Part shown: one piece after another, positions 33,926 through 44,746 of the stretch
Position numbering within the stretch: the stretch's first letter is position 1
Layout: each line of letters opens with the position of its first letter
Source: Cryptomeria japonica
Lineage: Eukaryota; Streptophyta; Pinopsida; Cupressales; Cupressaceae
Assembly: GCF_030272615.1 (NCBI RefSeq)
Contig: NC_081407.1
Location: 144,464,897 to 144,528,896, forward strand
Length of the DNA stretch: 64,000 nt
Direction: 5' to 3'
Translations under genes and position numbers: made by a program
Notes under the pieces: model-generated
The model's input: only the letters and a program-made list of their open reading frames with translations
The model's database searches: none
What the model was told of the DNA's origin: nothing

Positions 33926-36145
33926 TCAACGGGTTGTAATGTGACATTTAGAGGTAGGTTCGGAAGAAGATCCAACACCTTTTAGGACAATCCTGGGTCT
34001 CTGAGTAGAATTCTCAGATGCTTTGTCCTTGATGATAATAGTAGAGACGTAATTGTCCATCGAGATATTATTGATAGTTGAATCATAGTTGTAAGGTGCT
34101 CTAGTATAGTTGGCTTGGTCATCTGTGGCTTTAGCTTTTCCCTTGTCATGTTCTGGGAATGGTTCCTTAAACATCTCATGTTCTTGATTAGACGAATGTC
34201 CCTCAATCTCAATATCACCTCTATCAATGAGATCTTGCACAATGTTCTTCAGTCGATGACAATGTCCCGTCTTATGACCCTTGCTCTTATGAAATTCACA
34301 ATACTCATCATCATTCCACCAATTTGGTTTGACCTTTGGTTCATATGGAGGAAAATCTGGAACTGTGATCACTTTGTTTGCCACAAGCTTTTTGAAGACT
34401 GATTCAAGTGGTTCTCCCAATGGGGTGTACTTCCTTCGTGGTCTAGGAGTTGTTTGAGTATTCACTTGATTGTTTGTAGAACTTGATCCCGAAAAGACGA
34501 ATTTGGGTCGCACTGTATTGGCATCAACAACACCATCATTGACTGTGTTCTTGTTTTTATTCCAAAATCTTGGCTTGTCTTTCCCTTTAAAGTCATCTTT
34601 GTTTTCCTTGAATATCTTGATGACTCCCTGTTCAATTAGAACCTTTTCTGTTGCTAAGCCCTTTTCAATGACATCCTTGAAGGTGGACAAACAAGCTTTC
34701 CTTAGATCATAGCCAATGTCTTTGTTAAAATTTTGTGTGAACATCTCTACCATTTGTTTTTGTGGAATTTCACAAGAGCATCTGCTAGCTAGATTTCTCC
34801 ATCTTTGCAAAAATGATGCAAAGGACTCTCCTTCTTTTTGCTTAGTGTTGCACAAAGTAGTGACTGATATGTCTATCTCTATATTGTAAGAGAAATGTTG
34901 AATAAATGCCTCTGCTAAGTCACCCCATGACTTAATACCAGGTGGAAGTTGGGAGAACCATTCCATAGCTTGATCACCTAAGCTTTGTGGGAATAATCTC
35001 ATCAAATATGTCTCTTCTGAAGCTACCTCAATGCAAGCTGTGAAAAATTGTCTTATGTGTGCCTTAGGATCCCCTTTTCCTTTATACTTATCAAATTTAG
35101 GCGTCATAAAATGTGCAGGAAATGGAGGCATTGGAATGCTCTTGTCAAATGGATAAGGACATATGTCTCTCATTGTGTATGTTGGCTTCGGTGTATTTAT
35201 GTCCTCCATTTTCTTTTGTAAGTCCCTGATTTGTTGCTCCAAATTGCTCTTAGGTGGAGATCGACTTCTTGGACCATATCCTATGTTTGAGGTACCCATT
35301 GGAGGAGGTGCATGTTGCATATATGGATGATATTGATCATACACATGTTCATATGGAGGAGGTCTGTAATGATGTTGCATATATGGACCACTTGGTATAG
35401 ATTCATGTTGAGGAACACCATATCTATTTTGTGCATGTATACCATACTCTACAGGCATGTCATGTTCTATTGTATTGCCCCCAAATTTGACATGAGGTTT
35501 CCTTGTGTCCAAATTTTGAGCATGCCTTGGAATATCCCATTGCTTTGGTGGTTGATCCTTAGCATTGATATGTGATTGAGCATATTTTTCTCCATAAGAC
35601 TTCCATAATGGTTTGCGAAGGTGAGTATCATATGCTTGACCATGTGTATGTGGGACCTCTGGTTTTTGAAGCAAAGCTGATGGTGATTCAGGTACCATGT
35701 GTGGTCCTCTATTTCCTCCACTATTAGGTCTCCTTTGATCCATGTTGGAGTGAGTTTGTTGCAAAGGTCGGTTTTCCATTATTTGAGACATGTCAAAATC
35801 ATGAGGTATCTTGGCTCGACTTTGTGCCATCATGTGTAAAAAGTATTGTCTATCCCTCCTCATTATTTCCTCAATCAATCGATTGAAATGGGGATTCATA
35901 ATGGATTCTTCTACATCTGTTGAATGTATTGAAAAGTTGTCCACATTGTCATTGTGTGTAGCATTGTTGTTTGTAGTGTCTGTGTTTTCCATATTTGGAA
36001 TGTTTCTATAAACATCCATGTTAGGCAATGTAGTGTGCTCAGGATTGAAAAATAAATCGTTGTCATACTCATAAGAACTCATGTTTGCGGACTCTTGAGC
36101 CTCTTTAGTTTCTCTCCTAGATTTTTGAAGACGGGTTTCAACCAT
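33926..36145 (-). CDS. Tat-like gag polyprotein
   Basis: A 739-codon frame. Residues 1-330 are hydrophilic, rich in His/Pro/Tyr/Met. A Retrotrans_gag-type capsid spans about 335-510 (PKFDKYKGKGDPKAHIRQFF, AMEWFSQLPPGIKSWGDLAEA). Near 625-640 is a C-x2-H-x4-H-x4-C knuckle (CEFHKSKGHKTGHC). The element at 47-53 kb has the same knuckle type. Gag forms the particle that packages element RNA. The frame stops at a TGA (CGA expected) and meets another stop before the protease. Otherwise it is fully open, unlike the chromovirus gag. Confidence 0.88.
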   Translation of the reverse strand: MVETRLQKSRRETKEAQESANMSSYEYDNDLFFNPEHTTLPNMDVYRNIPNMENTDTTNNNATHNDNVDNFSIHSTDVEESIMNPHFNRLIEEIMRRDRQYFLHMMAQSRAKIPHDFDMSQIMENRPLQQTHSNMDQRRPNSGGNRGPHMVPESPSALLQKPEVPHTHGQAYDTHLRKPLWKSYGEKYAQSHINAKDQPPKQWDIPRHAQNLDTRKPHVKFGGNTIEHDMPVEYGIHAQNRYGVPQHESIPSGPYMQHHYRPPPYEHVYDQYHPYMQHAPPPMGTSNIGYGPRSRSPPKSNLEQQIRDLQKKMEDINTPKPTYTMRDICPYPFDKSIPMPPFPAHFMTPKFDKYKGKGDPKAHIRQFFTACIEVASEETYLMRLFPQSLGDQAMEWFSQLPPGIKSWGDLAEAFIQHFSYNIEIDISVTTLCNTKQKEGESFASFLQRWRNLASRCSCEIPQKQMVEMFTQNFNKDIGYDLRKACLSTFKDVIEKGLATEKVLIEQGVIKIFKENKDDFKGKDKPRFWNKNKNTVNDGVVDANTVRPKFVFSGSSSTNNQVNTQTTPRPRRKYTPLGEPLESVFKKLVANKVITVPDFPPYEPKVKPNWWNDDEYCEFHKSKGHKTGHCHRLKNIVQDLIDRGDIEIEGHSSNQEHEMFKEPFPEHDKGKAKATDDQANYTRAPYNYDSTINNISMDNYVSTIIIKDKASENSTQRPRIVLKGVGSSSEPTSKCHITTR

Positions 36146-36633
36146 GAACTAGGTATTAACCAAGATGTGTGAGACTAGATGAAAATGGAAAAAGTATGGA
36201 AGACCAAGAGTTGGATGAAATGTAAATGAATCTGAGGTGTACTTGCAATGTCCAAAGTGTAAGACCAAGTATGTATGTAGTAGAGTAGGTGTGACTTCCA
36301 AAGAGAGGATAGTTTCTCTTGATGAGGTAAGTTGACCTTGACTCTAAGTAAGACCAAATGAGACCCAAAGGTAAGAAACCTTGATGAGGGACCACTTAGC
36401 AAAGTGTTGTTGTATGTAGTATGTTGACAAAGTATGATGAGGACAAGCAAGTGACCTTTTGACTCAAGTTTAGACAAGTATGAATGTAAAATGAGATGTG
36501 AAGCAATGATGGACTATGTGAGACCCAAAGACAGGTTGAATGCTAGATGAAACCTGAAGAAACAACCTAGGAAGCTCAAGAATTCCGAAACTGATTTCTT
36601 TTGTTTGCTGGACTATGAAAATTTTCAATTCTG

Positions 36634-36790
36634 GACACAGACGCTTCTGTATACTTCACAGACGCGATTCCCAGACACATACATGTCTCTGTTCGACACA
36701 GACGCTGCTAGACACATAGACGCTATTATGCCCTTCACAGACGTGTTTAGATGACCCAGACGCGGTTAAAACAGACACAGACGCGTTTCT
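36634..36790. repeat. CACAGACGC motif cluster 1
   Basis: About seven copies of (C)ACAGACGC(G), variants included, separated by 10-25 unrelated bases (e.g. 36636, 36657, 36696, 36736, 36775). They are not tandem units because the spacers do not align. Confidence 0.7.
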
Positions 36791-37069
36791 GTAAACTTTG
36801 TGCAATTTTTCCAATATGTGAAGTCGTTTTGTTGTGACCAAATCTGACTGTTTGACTATTTGTCGTGACAAGAGGACACAATGTTGATGAGAACTCAATG
36901 TTTGCCAGTGTCTAGACTCAAAATGACTCTAAGAAAAGTGTGTTGTTTGATGTAAAATTGTTTTGCATACACTTGAAGACACAAAAGACACAATGTTTTG
37001 TTGTTTGGTCTTGATTGTTTGAATGTTTAACATAAGTCAAGCACAATTCTTATGGCTGGCCAAGACAAT

Positions 37070-37420
37070 AGTTGTTGATCCCACATAGGGTTTTACCCCC
37101 GAGGCTACGCTATTCAGAGCGGATACTTAGATGCTTGACCTCACTGGCTCCACCCTCGGCACTCACTTCTCGGGTCAGCCAAGCATCAGCCCCCATGAAA
37201 ACTCCCCATGGCGAACTTTGTATCTCTACTAAGAACCGTATGTGTGTGGGCCGCTACCAGAGGTCCGACCTCCTGCCCCAACAACTAGAAGGATTTGGGC
37301 TTCTAAAACAAAAAGGTGCTAGTAAGGGCATCCGCCCGTGTGGCCATATATGCGGCACTTTCAGCTCTGTAAATACAGAAGGCTCCCAGCCGGTAGGGGT
37401 TACGCCCTACAAATGATCAA
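37070..37420. other. GC-rich conserved-looking block in the leader
   Basis: The base composition rises clearly above the surroundings (words such as cccccgaggctacg, gggccgctaccagagg, agccggtaggggttacgccc). A plus-strand ORF (37072-37416) spans it but shows no domain. It looks like captured or structured sequence; I cannot identify it. Confidence 0.45.
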
Positions 37421-38009
37421 ATAAATTTGATCAAACGGGTTTATGGGGAGACATAGTGTCGGTATGAACTAATCAGCACATGTTATTCATAGTTTTCACC
37501 ATGAATACATTTGATTATAGTGGTTCGGAAGAGGTGGGTTTTCCTTGCTACCACTTGGGTCGTTCTCTTCTCACTAGTAGTCCTAATGACCACACGGGAA
37601 GACAGGCCCTCTAAAGATTAAACAAAAAGAGCCTATTGCTCAAGACACAAAAGACAATGATTCAATTTTAGTGCACCAATTGAAGTGTTTGCTAGTCTAT
37701 GAAAACAAGGCACACAATAAAAATCCAAAAACCCTTGCCAAGGATCTGCAACAAAGATTTATTAGTGGTTTGGATTGTTTGACATAATCACCCCTTCCTG
37801 CAAACACACAAGTTAGGTACATTTTAAAAACCCAAAAGACTTTGTGACATAGGGGCCTTCAACAAAACGTTTTGCTTCCAAGACAAGCTGCACCAATTTA
37901 GTTAGCTAGATCTGAAAGTGTTAGTCCAAAAATAAACCAGATCTGAAACCCTAAGTACAAAACCCGAAAATTGAATCAATGAAAACTTCAAAATTTTGAA
38001 ACAGTAAAT

Positions 38010-38272
38010 ACACAGACACTGTTACCCTCAACACAGATGCGTCTGGATAACACAGACGTGGTTCTGTGATGCACAAACGCGCCTAAAAATCACAGACGCT
38101 CCTTTCCGACACAGACGCGAGTAGAAATAACACAGACGCGTTTCTGAAACACAGACGCTCCTTTCTGAAACCTGCAAAATAAAATTTGTCGAAAACACAG
38201 ACGCGATTCCAGATCCCGCAAACGCGCTAGAAAATCAAAGATGCGATCCGAAAGTTCACAGACGCGGAAAAA
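38010..38272. repeat. CACAGACGC motif cluster 2
   Basis: About a dozen copies of CACAGACGC or close variants (acaaacgcgc, cagatgcgtc) at irregular spacing, just inside the PBS. CpG is unusually frequent for this window. Confidence 0.7.
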
Positions 38273-38359
38273 AAACTAAAATGCTGTCGAAAAATGTCCG
38301 ATCTGCAACTTCAAAAATGCAACATCTGCAACAAGGAGGTTAGATGCAAAGGGACAAGA

Positions 38360-38377
38360 GTCCCACCGGGCGTGCCA
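38360..38377 (-). other. primer-binding site of the Tat-like element
   Basis: The minus strand reads TGGCACGCCCGGTGGGAC, three bases from the 5' LTR. It starts TGG as a PBS must (complement of tRNA CCA). I cannot name the tRNA with certainty. Confidence 0.75.
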
Positions 38378-38380
38378 AAA

Positions 38381-39132
38381 TGTATATGGTGAAAATGGAT
38401 ACAATAATAACAAAATTGGAAGGCTAAATGAATTCAACCACCAAACCCTAGCCTAACAACAACAAAGATCCACCATAACATATGAAGATTACCTAAGACA
38501 ATGTAAATAAAACAAAATCACAAAGATTATACCATCACATGTCCAATAGGGTTTTGATCTCCATTCTTCCTATCTCCATTGATCTTGCTTGATATATTTG
38601 CTCTCAGATTTTATGTGCACAAGAGCTCAACAAAGAACGGAATGTGGTTGCAAGTAGGATTGTAGTGTAGTCAAAATGATCATTAGGGTTTGATAATGAA
38701 GGAAGCATCTCCTTAAATAGAAGACACAATATGAAATGGAGGGATAAGATTGAGAGGTGTAAAAAGGTCGGCTAGGATTAGAGGGTAGGTAGAAGAAATA
38801 ATAAAATAATGAAAAAGGTAGGTAGTGTATGAATTAAGAGATGAATGACGTGTCATGGGTAGAAAAGGCTAATGAATTAATTAAATAAATAAAGATTTAT
38901 TTAATTAATAGAAGAAGTAAGATAATTAAATAAATAAGATATTTATTTAATTTAGGAAAATGATAATTTAAATAAATAAATGTATTTATTTAAATGAGAA
39001 ATAAGGCTAGAAGAGGATAAATGAATTAATTAAATAAATAAAGATTTATTTAATTAATAGAAGAATTAAGCTTAGATAATTAAATAAATAAAATATTTAT
39101 TTAATTAGACTGGACAATTTTGGGTGTCTACA
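38381..39132 (-). repeat. Tat-like element 5' LTR
   Basis: This 752-bp partner of 28187-28943 is followed by the CCAAT TSD. It would carry the promoter for minus-strand transcription. Confidence 0.93.
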
Positions 39133-39137
39133 CCAAT
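39133..39137. repeat. TSD of the Tat-like element, right copy (CCAAT)
   Basis: Matches 28182-28186. Confidence 0.88.
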
Positions 39138-39299
39138 GATTGTTGATGTTGTAAATACAATTAGCTGTTAGAGTCATCTTCACATTTAGTGAATAGTAGA
39201 AGTCAAACCATCTTCATATGTTAAAATTTAGTTTCATGTAGAAGAATAGTTTGGTTTCAAAGATAACATTACAATCAGATTTGTTTTTTATATATGTAC

Positions 39300-40300
39300 A
39301 TTAATCATCAATTTCATCAGTACAATTTTTTTTTTTTAAAAGTATCCATGTATCCAAGAAATCTTATGTGAAGGATAAGTATTCAAAGTCTCATCATATG
39401 TTGTGAAGGATGGTTATCATTATACTCATCATCATGCATGAAGGAAGGTAAAGTACACGAATCTATGAACTAAAGAACAAATCCTTTTCTATACCTTTAC
39501 TCCAAAAAAGATTTGCTTCAAAGACTATCCTACTAGGTTCATTAGGAATATCCTAGGTTTGTTACAACTTCCTAGGTTTATTAGGACTATCCTAGGTTCG
39601 TTAGGACTATCATATATTCTTTAGGACTGTCCAAGGTTCATTAGGATGGTATGAGAAGATCCATGACATATAGAATAAGGCAATGAACCCTCAATAAAAT
39701 TCACATAAGAAGCAACAATAAGGAACCTATGACATCCTAAAAAAGTTTCAACAAAAGGATTTTCCTAGGTTTGTTAGGACTATCATAGATTCATTAGGAC
39801 GATATGATAAAATACATGTAATATTGAATAATGAAATGAACCGTCAATAGAATCCACATAAGAAACCAATAAAGTATGATAAAAGTATAAGTTATCATCA
39901 AGTGAAGAAAGTCTATGTTGACCAAACATTCATCACTGGTTGTGCAAGAATGGCTATCACCATGCATGAAGTAAGGTATAGAACATGAATATATGACCTA
40001 ATGTATAAATCTTTTTCTAGCCCTTTACTCCCAAGAAGATCTTTTTCTATCTATATCAATCCCTCTCCTCCTATCTATCCATTGAATTATCTATCTATCT
40101 ATCTCTTTCTATTCATATCTTTCTCTACATCAATCTCCCTACCTCTTTATGGCCGGCCCTATCTCCCTATCTCTTTACCTATCCCTCTCTACCTCTTTAT
40201 ATTACTCTCTATTTGTGTCTCTCCCTCTTTCCCTCTCTTCTTCTTTCTCTATCTCTCCCTTCCTCCCTCCTTGGTAATGGAACCCAGTTATATTCCTAAT
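39300..40300 (+). repeat. 1-kb repeat unit, also present at 59440-61290
   Basis: Landmarks in order: a 20-bp tandem array (39524-39650), 'ccacataagaa(g/a)c', 'catcaagtgaagaaa', 'caccatgcatgaag', 'tttactcccaagaagatct' and a CT/TATC-rich tail (40040-40270). The same order, partly multiplied, occurs at 59440-61290. It is noncoding and the sequence class is unknown. Confidence 0.7.
39524..39650. repeat. 20-bp tandem repeat array, copy 1
   Basis: The unit is ACTATCCTAGGTTCATTAGG with variation, about six units. Each holds the palindrome CCTAGG. Confidence 0.75.
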
Positions 40301-40599
40301 TTAGAGGTTTTCTTTTAGTCATAGTTGGATCCCTATAAGTGAATGCATAGTTGATTTGAAGCCATGATATCTCTATTGAGACCTTTAGTACGCAAAAACA
40401 ACATTTTTTGTTAGGTGGCCTACCATTTGACCTCATATATTGCACATATGTATGTAAAAATAGACCAAAATTGTCCTTAATTGACCCTCAACACCTCTTG
40501 GCATGCCCATTACACACCTAGTTGCTAGTTACAATTGTATACCCTAACTTAATTCTATTGATTAAAAGAATGGAGATTTTATTTTTCATAATAATATAA

Positions 40600-41215
40600 A
40601 TATATGGTCAAGCATACCAAATCCAATTTCATCTTTCAGAAATTGCCCACGTAAGGATGGCATTTGACTGACTTTTTAATGACGCCATTTTTATTTTTAA
40701 AGAGTGAGACACGGCTACCTGTCAGATCCGATCAGATCGGATTCTTGTTGTTTACCAGCCAGTCCTCTTTTCCGTTCATATCGGACGATATGACATTGAA
40801 GGCCACCGCCTTTCTGTAGTTCACGCTCCCCAATTTGTTTTCTCACATGTAACAAAGTCGAAAAAAAATCTTACACACAACTCCATTACAAATGTTCTTC
40901 CATTTCATATAGATTAATACATTGAACACGGGAAAATGATCTTTAAATTACTCTGCAATTTTCCACATTTTTTCATTATTATTCGCTGACTTTACCAAAC
41001 GAACTCCATTACAATTCATATAGACTTATACATTGAACAGGGGAAAATGATCTTTACAATTATTCTGCGATTTTTTCACACTTACATTATTATTCCCTGT
41101 TATTACCAAACATTAACAAAGACTCCGAAAACTACGATTCTTTTCTACACTGAAGACTTTGGTTGCAGCTGAAAATTCAAGGAATGCAACTCACAGGGTC
41201 TGTGGGTATGTGTTA
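40600..41215 (+). promoter_or_regulatory. relic of an RLP-type promoter
   Basis: It aligns with the promoter of the RLP gene at 63479. Shared blocks in order are 'catttttatttttaaagagt', the palindrome ATCCGATCAGATCGGAT, 'gatgatatgacattgaaggccac', 'ttgcagctgaaaattc(a/g)agga' and 'cacagggtctgtggg'. An internal duplication of about 120 bp (40885-40985 and 41000-41115, with 'ggggaaaatgatcttta') is present here. No RLP coding sequence follows; an ADH fragment lies 430 bp on. Confidence 0.65.
40726..40742. promoter_or_regulatory. perfect palindrome ATCCGATC-A-GATCGGAT, copy 1
   Basis: Two 8-bp inverted arms with one central base. It is identical to 63006-63022 although the surrounding sequence has diverged. 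A possible binding site for a dimeric protein. Confidence 0.6.
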
Positions 41216-41639
41216 TTATGCCGAAGGCGTTTTTTTATATGAGATTGACATAGTTCATATGATCTATCAACGGTGGACGTTGTCATTCAAGACTTGTAAG
41301 ACGATTTCGATGATCGTCACTGTTCTTTATCGTTTAGTCCCTTTTCCTTCTTTGTCGTATTTTTTTTCGAATTTATCGATGCGCATTTGTCAGCGACTTA
41401 CATGGAAATTAATCCACGCGTAGTTTACGGTATTTCTTTCTTTATTAGCCTGTACCTATTCTTCTTGCTTTCCGCCGTCTATCGTTCACAACATTGATTC
41501 TGACAATGCCTCCCGTGTCCTCCTTCACAAAAAAATAAAAATTCCATTCACTGTACGAAGAAAATGGTACCGTCATCTCTGCTGTTTCCGACACGCGGCT
41601 TAAAACATGGAGAGTTATGCTCAATAACGGCAAATCAAG

Positions 41640-41720
41640 GTTCTCCATTAAACGTGGCCAAACCAAAAAAGGGTTCGACTGTAGCAGTATTTGGTCTTGG
41701 AGGTGTTGGACTTGCGGTAA
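41640..41720 (+). pseudogene. alcohol dehydrogenase exon fragment
   Basis: The plus frame reads [20 protein letters not shown], then GLA, the start of the NAD-binding Rossmann fold of plant class P alcohol dehydrogenase ('[23 protein letters not shown]'). A consensus donor (GTAAGAG) follows GLA at about 41718, where I recall an intron in plant ADH genes. No further exon is recognisable on either side. It is probably a captured or left-over exon. The upstream part of the frame (from 41564) does not match ADH well. Confidence 0.62.
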
Positions 41721-41794
41721 GAGTTGATTTCTATAGTGTAATTAATTGTTATGATCCAAAATACAAATTTGAAAAAACTTTATCTAGGTAGATT

Positions 41795-43680
41795 TCCATC
41801 CATCTCCCCAAGGGGGACTTGAAATTGCTTTGCTAAAAGATCTTTACAATCATTTCTCCGTAGTTTTAGTATTGTATTATATTTGTATGTTTACTTAATT
41901 TGTTCAATATAAAAATATATTCATTATTAATTATAATAATTTATATTTGTATTCAATAGTTTTTATGGTAGAATATAATATTTAATAATAATATAATTTA
42001 TAAAAAAAATTGTTGTATATAATTATAATATTATTATAATATATTATATTATATATATTTAATAATTTTAAATATTAAAAAATAAATTTTATCAAAATGT
42101 ATAAGTATAACATTTATCACCCAAAAAAACTCCTCTAGACAATGAAGTAGGATTCCACTTCCAAACTTTTAAGAGGATTAATAAAGTATGTTTAGTTGTA
42201 TTAAAATTTTAGTCTATCAGTTCTTTGATTTAAGATAAATTTATTTCATTTAATATTTTATTTATTAAATTGTGTTTGCAAATATATATGTAATGGAGAT
42301 GAATTAATTTTAAAATATTTTTTTAAAAATTTATTGTAAATTTTTATTTAAGATTTTATGAGTTAGATTTTTAATTTTATTAATTGATAATTTGGTTGTT
42401 CTCTTTTGATATTTTAAGTCAATACAAGAGTTTCTCATTCTTTCTCTTGTCTTTTTGGTTCTTATACACACTCAACTCTCTCCTCTTATAATCTTCATTG
42501 GTTTGCTAACAATCATTCATTTCTCTTTTCTTGTCTTGCTTTCTACCTTTGATGATGGATCATGGAGTTTGATTTGAAATACCGTAAAAAGAAATCACAC
42601 AATCAAAACTAGAAGCAATGCGCAATAACATTATGGATTGTGAAAATTATGTCTTTGAATTATTGATTTTGTTGTCGATAGTACTACATAAATGAAATTA
42701 TTATTATCTAGATTATCTTGCATTTTAAAATAAAGGACTATATTAAATTCATGTGATAAAATTATAATGATGTCTTATTGTCAACATGACCATAATTCAC
42801 AAATATTCGATGCATATACATGTATGGTGATATAGACAATTTGTTCTTTGAAAAGATTTGTGGTGAAAATGACTAAAAAATAGTTGAACATTAACCAATG
42901 AGTTTGAACAACGAAAAATAAAACTAGGTATAGGCATGACCTACTCACATTAGAAAAATCCCAATCAAGTAGGATTTCACTCTCAAAATTTAAGAGCACC
43001 TAACAAAGTGTTTTTAGTTGTATAAAAAAATGATTTGATGAGTTCTTAGATTTAAGACATTTATTTATTTAATATTTCACATAGTAGATTGTGATTGCAA
43101 ATATATATGTAATGGAGATGATGACTATAAATGGAAGAGTTTTAGAGGATCTATCAAAAGTGTGTTTACTTGTTTGAAAGCTAATTATATGTTTAGTTAG
43201 TTTTAAAATAAAATTATCAAGATTCATTCAAAAACCCTTACTTAAAATTTCATGAACTAGATTAGGATTATAAATATGTGAGTAGTTTAAAAAAACTACA
43301 TTTGTTTTTTGGTGATTCCATTTTATCAATAGTTAAACTTATGAGAGATGCCCACAATTAACATTTCATATAAATAACATCATTTTTAGTATAATTTCAA
43401 AATTTTGAGATATACTTTATAATGTGTATGTGAGTTGATAGGTTTCCTTCATTCTAATTTTAAGATATTCTTTAGATGGATTGGCAAAACCCTAATGAAT
43501 TAATGACACTACTAGGCTTTTAGTTTTATTGTTTTTTTCTCGAGTGTGATAATTTTCCTTGTGAGTAATTCTAATAATTGAATCCACTAGAAACGGGTGC
43601 TCCTTCTATGTTGTATAAAACTTATATAACCATACATGCTAGAATTCAAATTTCCTAATAAATGTAGGCTTGAATTTGAA
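41795..43680. other. unassigned AT-rich intergenic DNA
   Basis: Two stretches (42130-42300 and 42970-43120) resemble each other: 'taggattccactt..aactttt', 'tttgatttaaga', 'caaatatatatgtaatggagatga'. This is an old dispersed duplication. No genes are seen. Confidence 0.4.
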
Positions 43681-43681
43681 C

Positions 43682-43682
<1 letters not shown>

Positions 43683-43777
<95 letters not shown>
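43683..43777. repeat. (CT)n microsatellite
   Basis: About 95 bp of pure CT, followed by pyrimidine-rich, (TATC)-like sequence to 44275. Ser/Leu-rich open frames here are an artefact of the repeat. Confidence 0.95.
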
Positions 43778-43780
<3 letters not shown>

Positions 43781-44277
43781 CCCCCTTCTCTCTTTCCCTC
43801 CTCTACCTATTTCTCACTCTTTCTCATCCTCCTCCCTATCTCACCGTCTTTATCTCTCCCAAGAATTCCCTCCCCTGCACCCGCCCTATCCCTTAACTAT
43901 CTCTCTATCTTTACCCCTCTCTCCCTTTCTCTTCTCATATATCTTTATCTCCATCTCTTTTTATTCTTTTATATCTATATGTATCCCCTTTTCTCTCTCC
44001 CTCTCTATATCTATCATTGTATCTATCCCTATTTTTCTATTTCTACTTCTCTATATTTGTCAACCACTATATCCATCTCTTCATCTCTCTACTTATCTTT
44101 CCCTCTCTCTATAATTTCTTATATCTATATCACTTAGTCTCACAATCTATATATATACCTATCACTCTACTTATTTCTATCTCTCTTCCTATATCTTCAT
44201 CTTTATCTCTATTTTCCTCCCTCTATATGCACCCATCTCTCTCCCTCTTCCCACACCTTTATATCTAAATCTTGTTG

Positions 44278-44278
<1 letters not shown>

Positions 44279-44344
<66 letters not shown>
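44279..44344. repeat. (CT)n microsatellite
   Basis: About 66 bp of pure CT. Confidence 0.95.
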
Positions 44345-44350
<6 letters not shown>

Positions 44351-44499
44351 CTATCTATATCTTCATACCCAACTCCATCTATATCACTATCTTATCCACC
44401 ATCTATCTCTCCCTCTTTCTAACCCTATCTTTCTACATCTTTCCCTATCACAAACATAACATGATCCTATTAGTAATGTAGCATGATCTTCCTTTTTTT

Positions 44500-44674
44500 A
44501 AGGCTTTACTAGTTATGATTTGATCCTTGTAAGTGGATGTATAGTGGTTTTGGAGCTATACTTCTTTATTGAGACCTTTGTGCACGAACATCATTTGCTA
44601 AAATACGTACCAATTTACCTCATGTATTGAACTAATGTATGCAATTAATAGACCAAAAAATTTCCTAAATTCTC

Positions 44675-44746
<72 letters not shown>

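Larger units (their letters stand above)
36146..38359 (-). other. leader of the Tat-like element
   Basis: 2.2 kb between PBS and gag start. It contains two clusters of the CACAGACGCG word (36634-36790 and 38010-38272) around a GC-richer block (37070-37420). I see no protein domain on either strand. Confidence 0.6.
28187..39132 (-). mobile_element. young non-autonomous Tat-like Ty3/gypsy element with antisense PMD ORF
   Basis: A 10.9-kb minus-strand element with near-identical 0.75-kb LTRs, a 5-bp TSD, PBS and PPT. In element sense it holds a leader with CACAGACGC motifs, gag with a C-x2-H-x4-H-x4-C knuckle, protease, then only the integrase C-terminal GPY module. RT, RNase H and the integrase core are absent. 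A T-rich spacer, a long noncoding tract, an antisense PMD ORF and a hairpin array follow before the 3' LTR. The gag type and an antisense PMD ORF downstream of pol are features reported for the Tat lineage. It must be moved by a partner element. LTRs differ by about 5 substitutions and two small indels. Confidence 0.88.

Noticed and set aside
37072-37416. 114-codon ORF in the retroelement leader
   Set aside because: It is antisense to the element and has no domain; the openness follows from local GC-rich composition.
39133-39300. Possible local duplication at the Tat-like element target ('gatgttgtaaat.caatt' on both sides)
   Set aside because: The similarity is short and imperfect. The true TSD is the 5-bp CCAAT, and the rest may be an old repeat in the target.
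43636-44481. Long Ser/Leu-rich ORFs on the plus strand
   Set aside because: They are translations of CT and TATC microsatellites, open in all frames because the repeat contains no stop.
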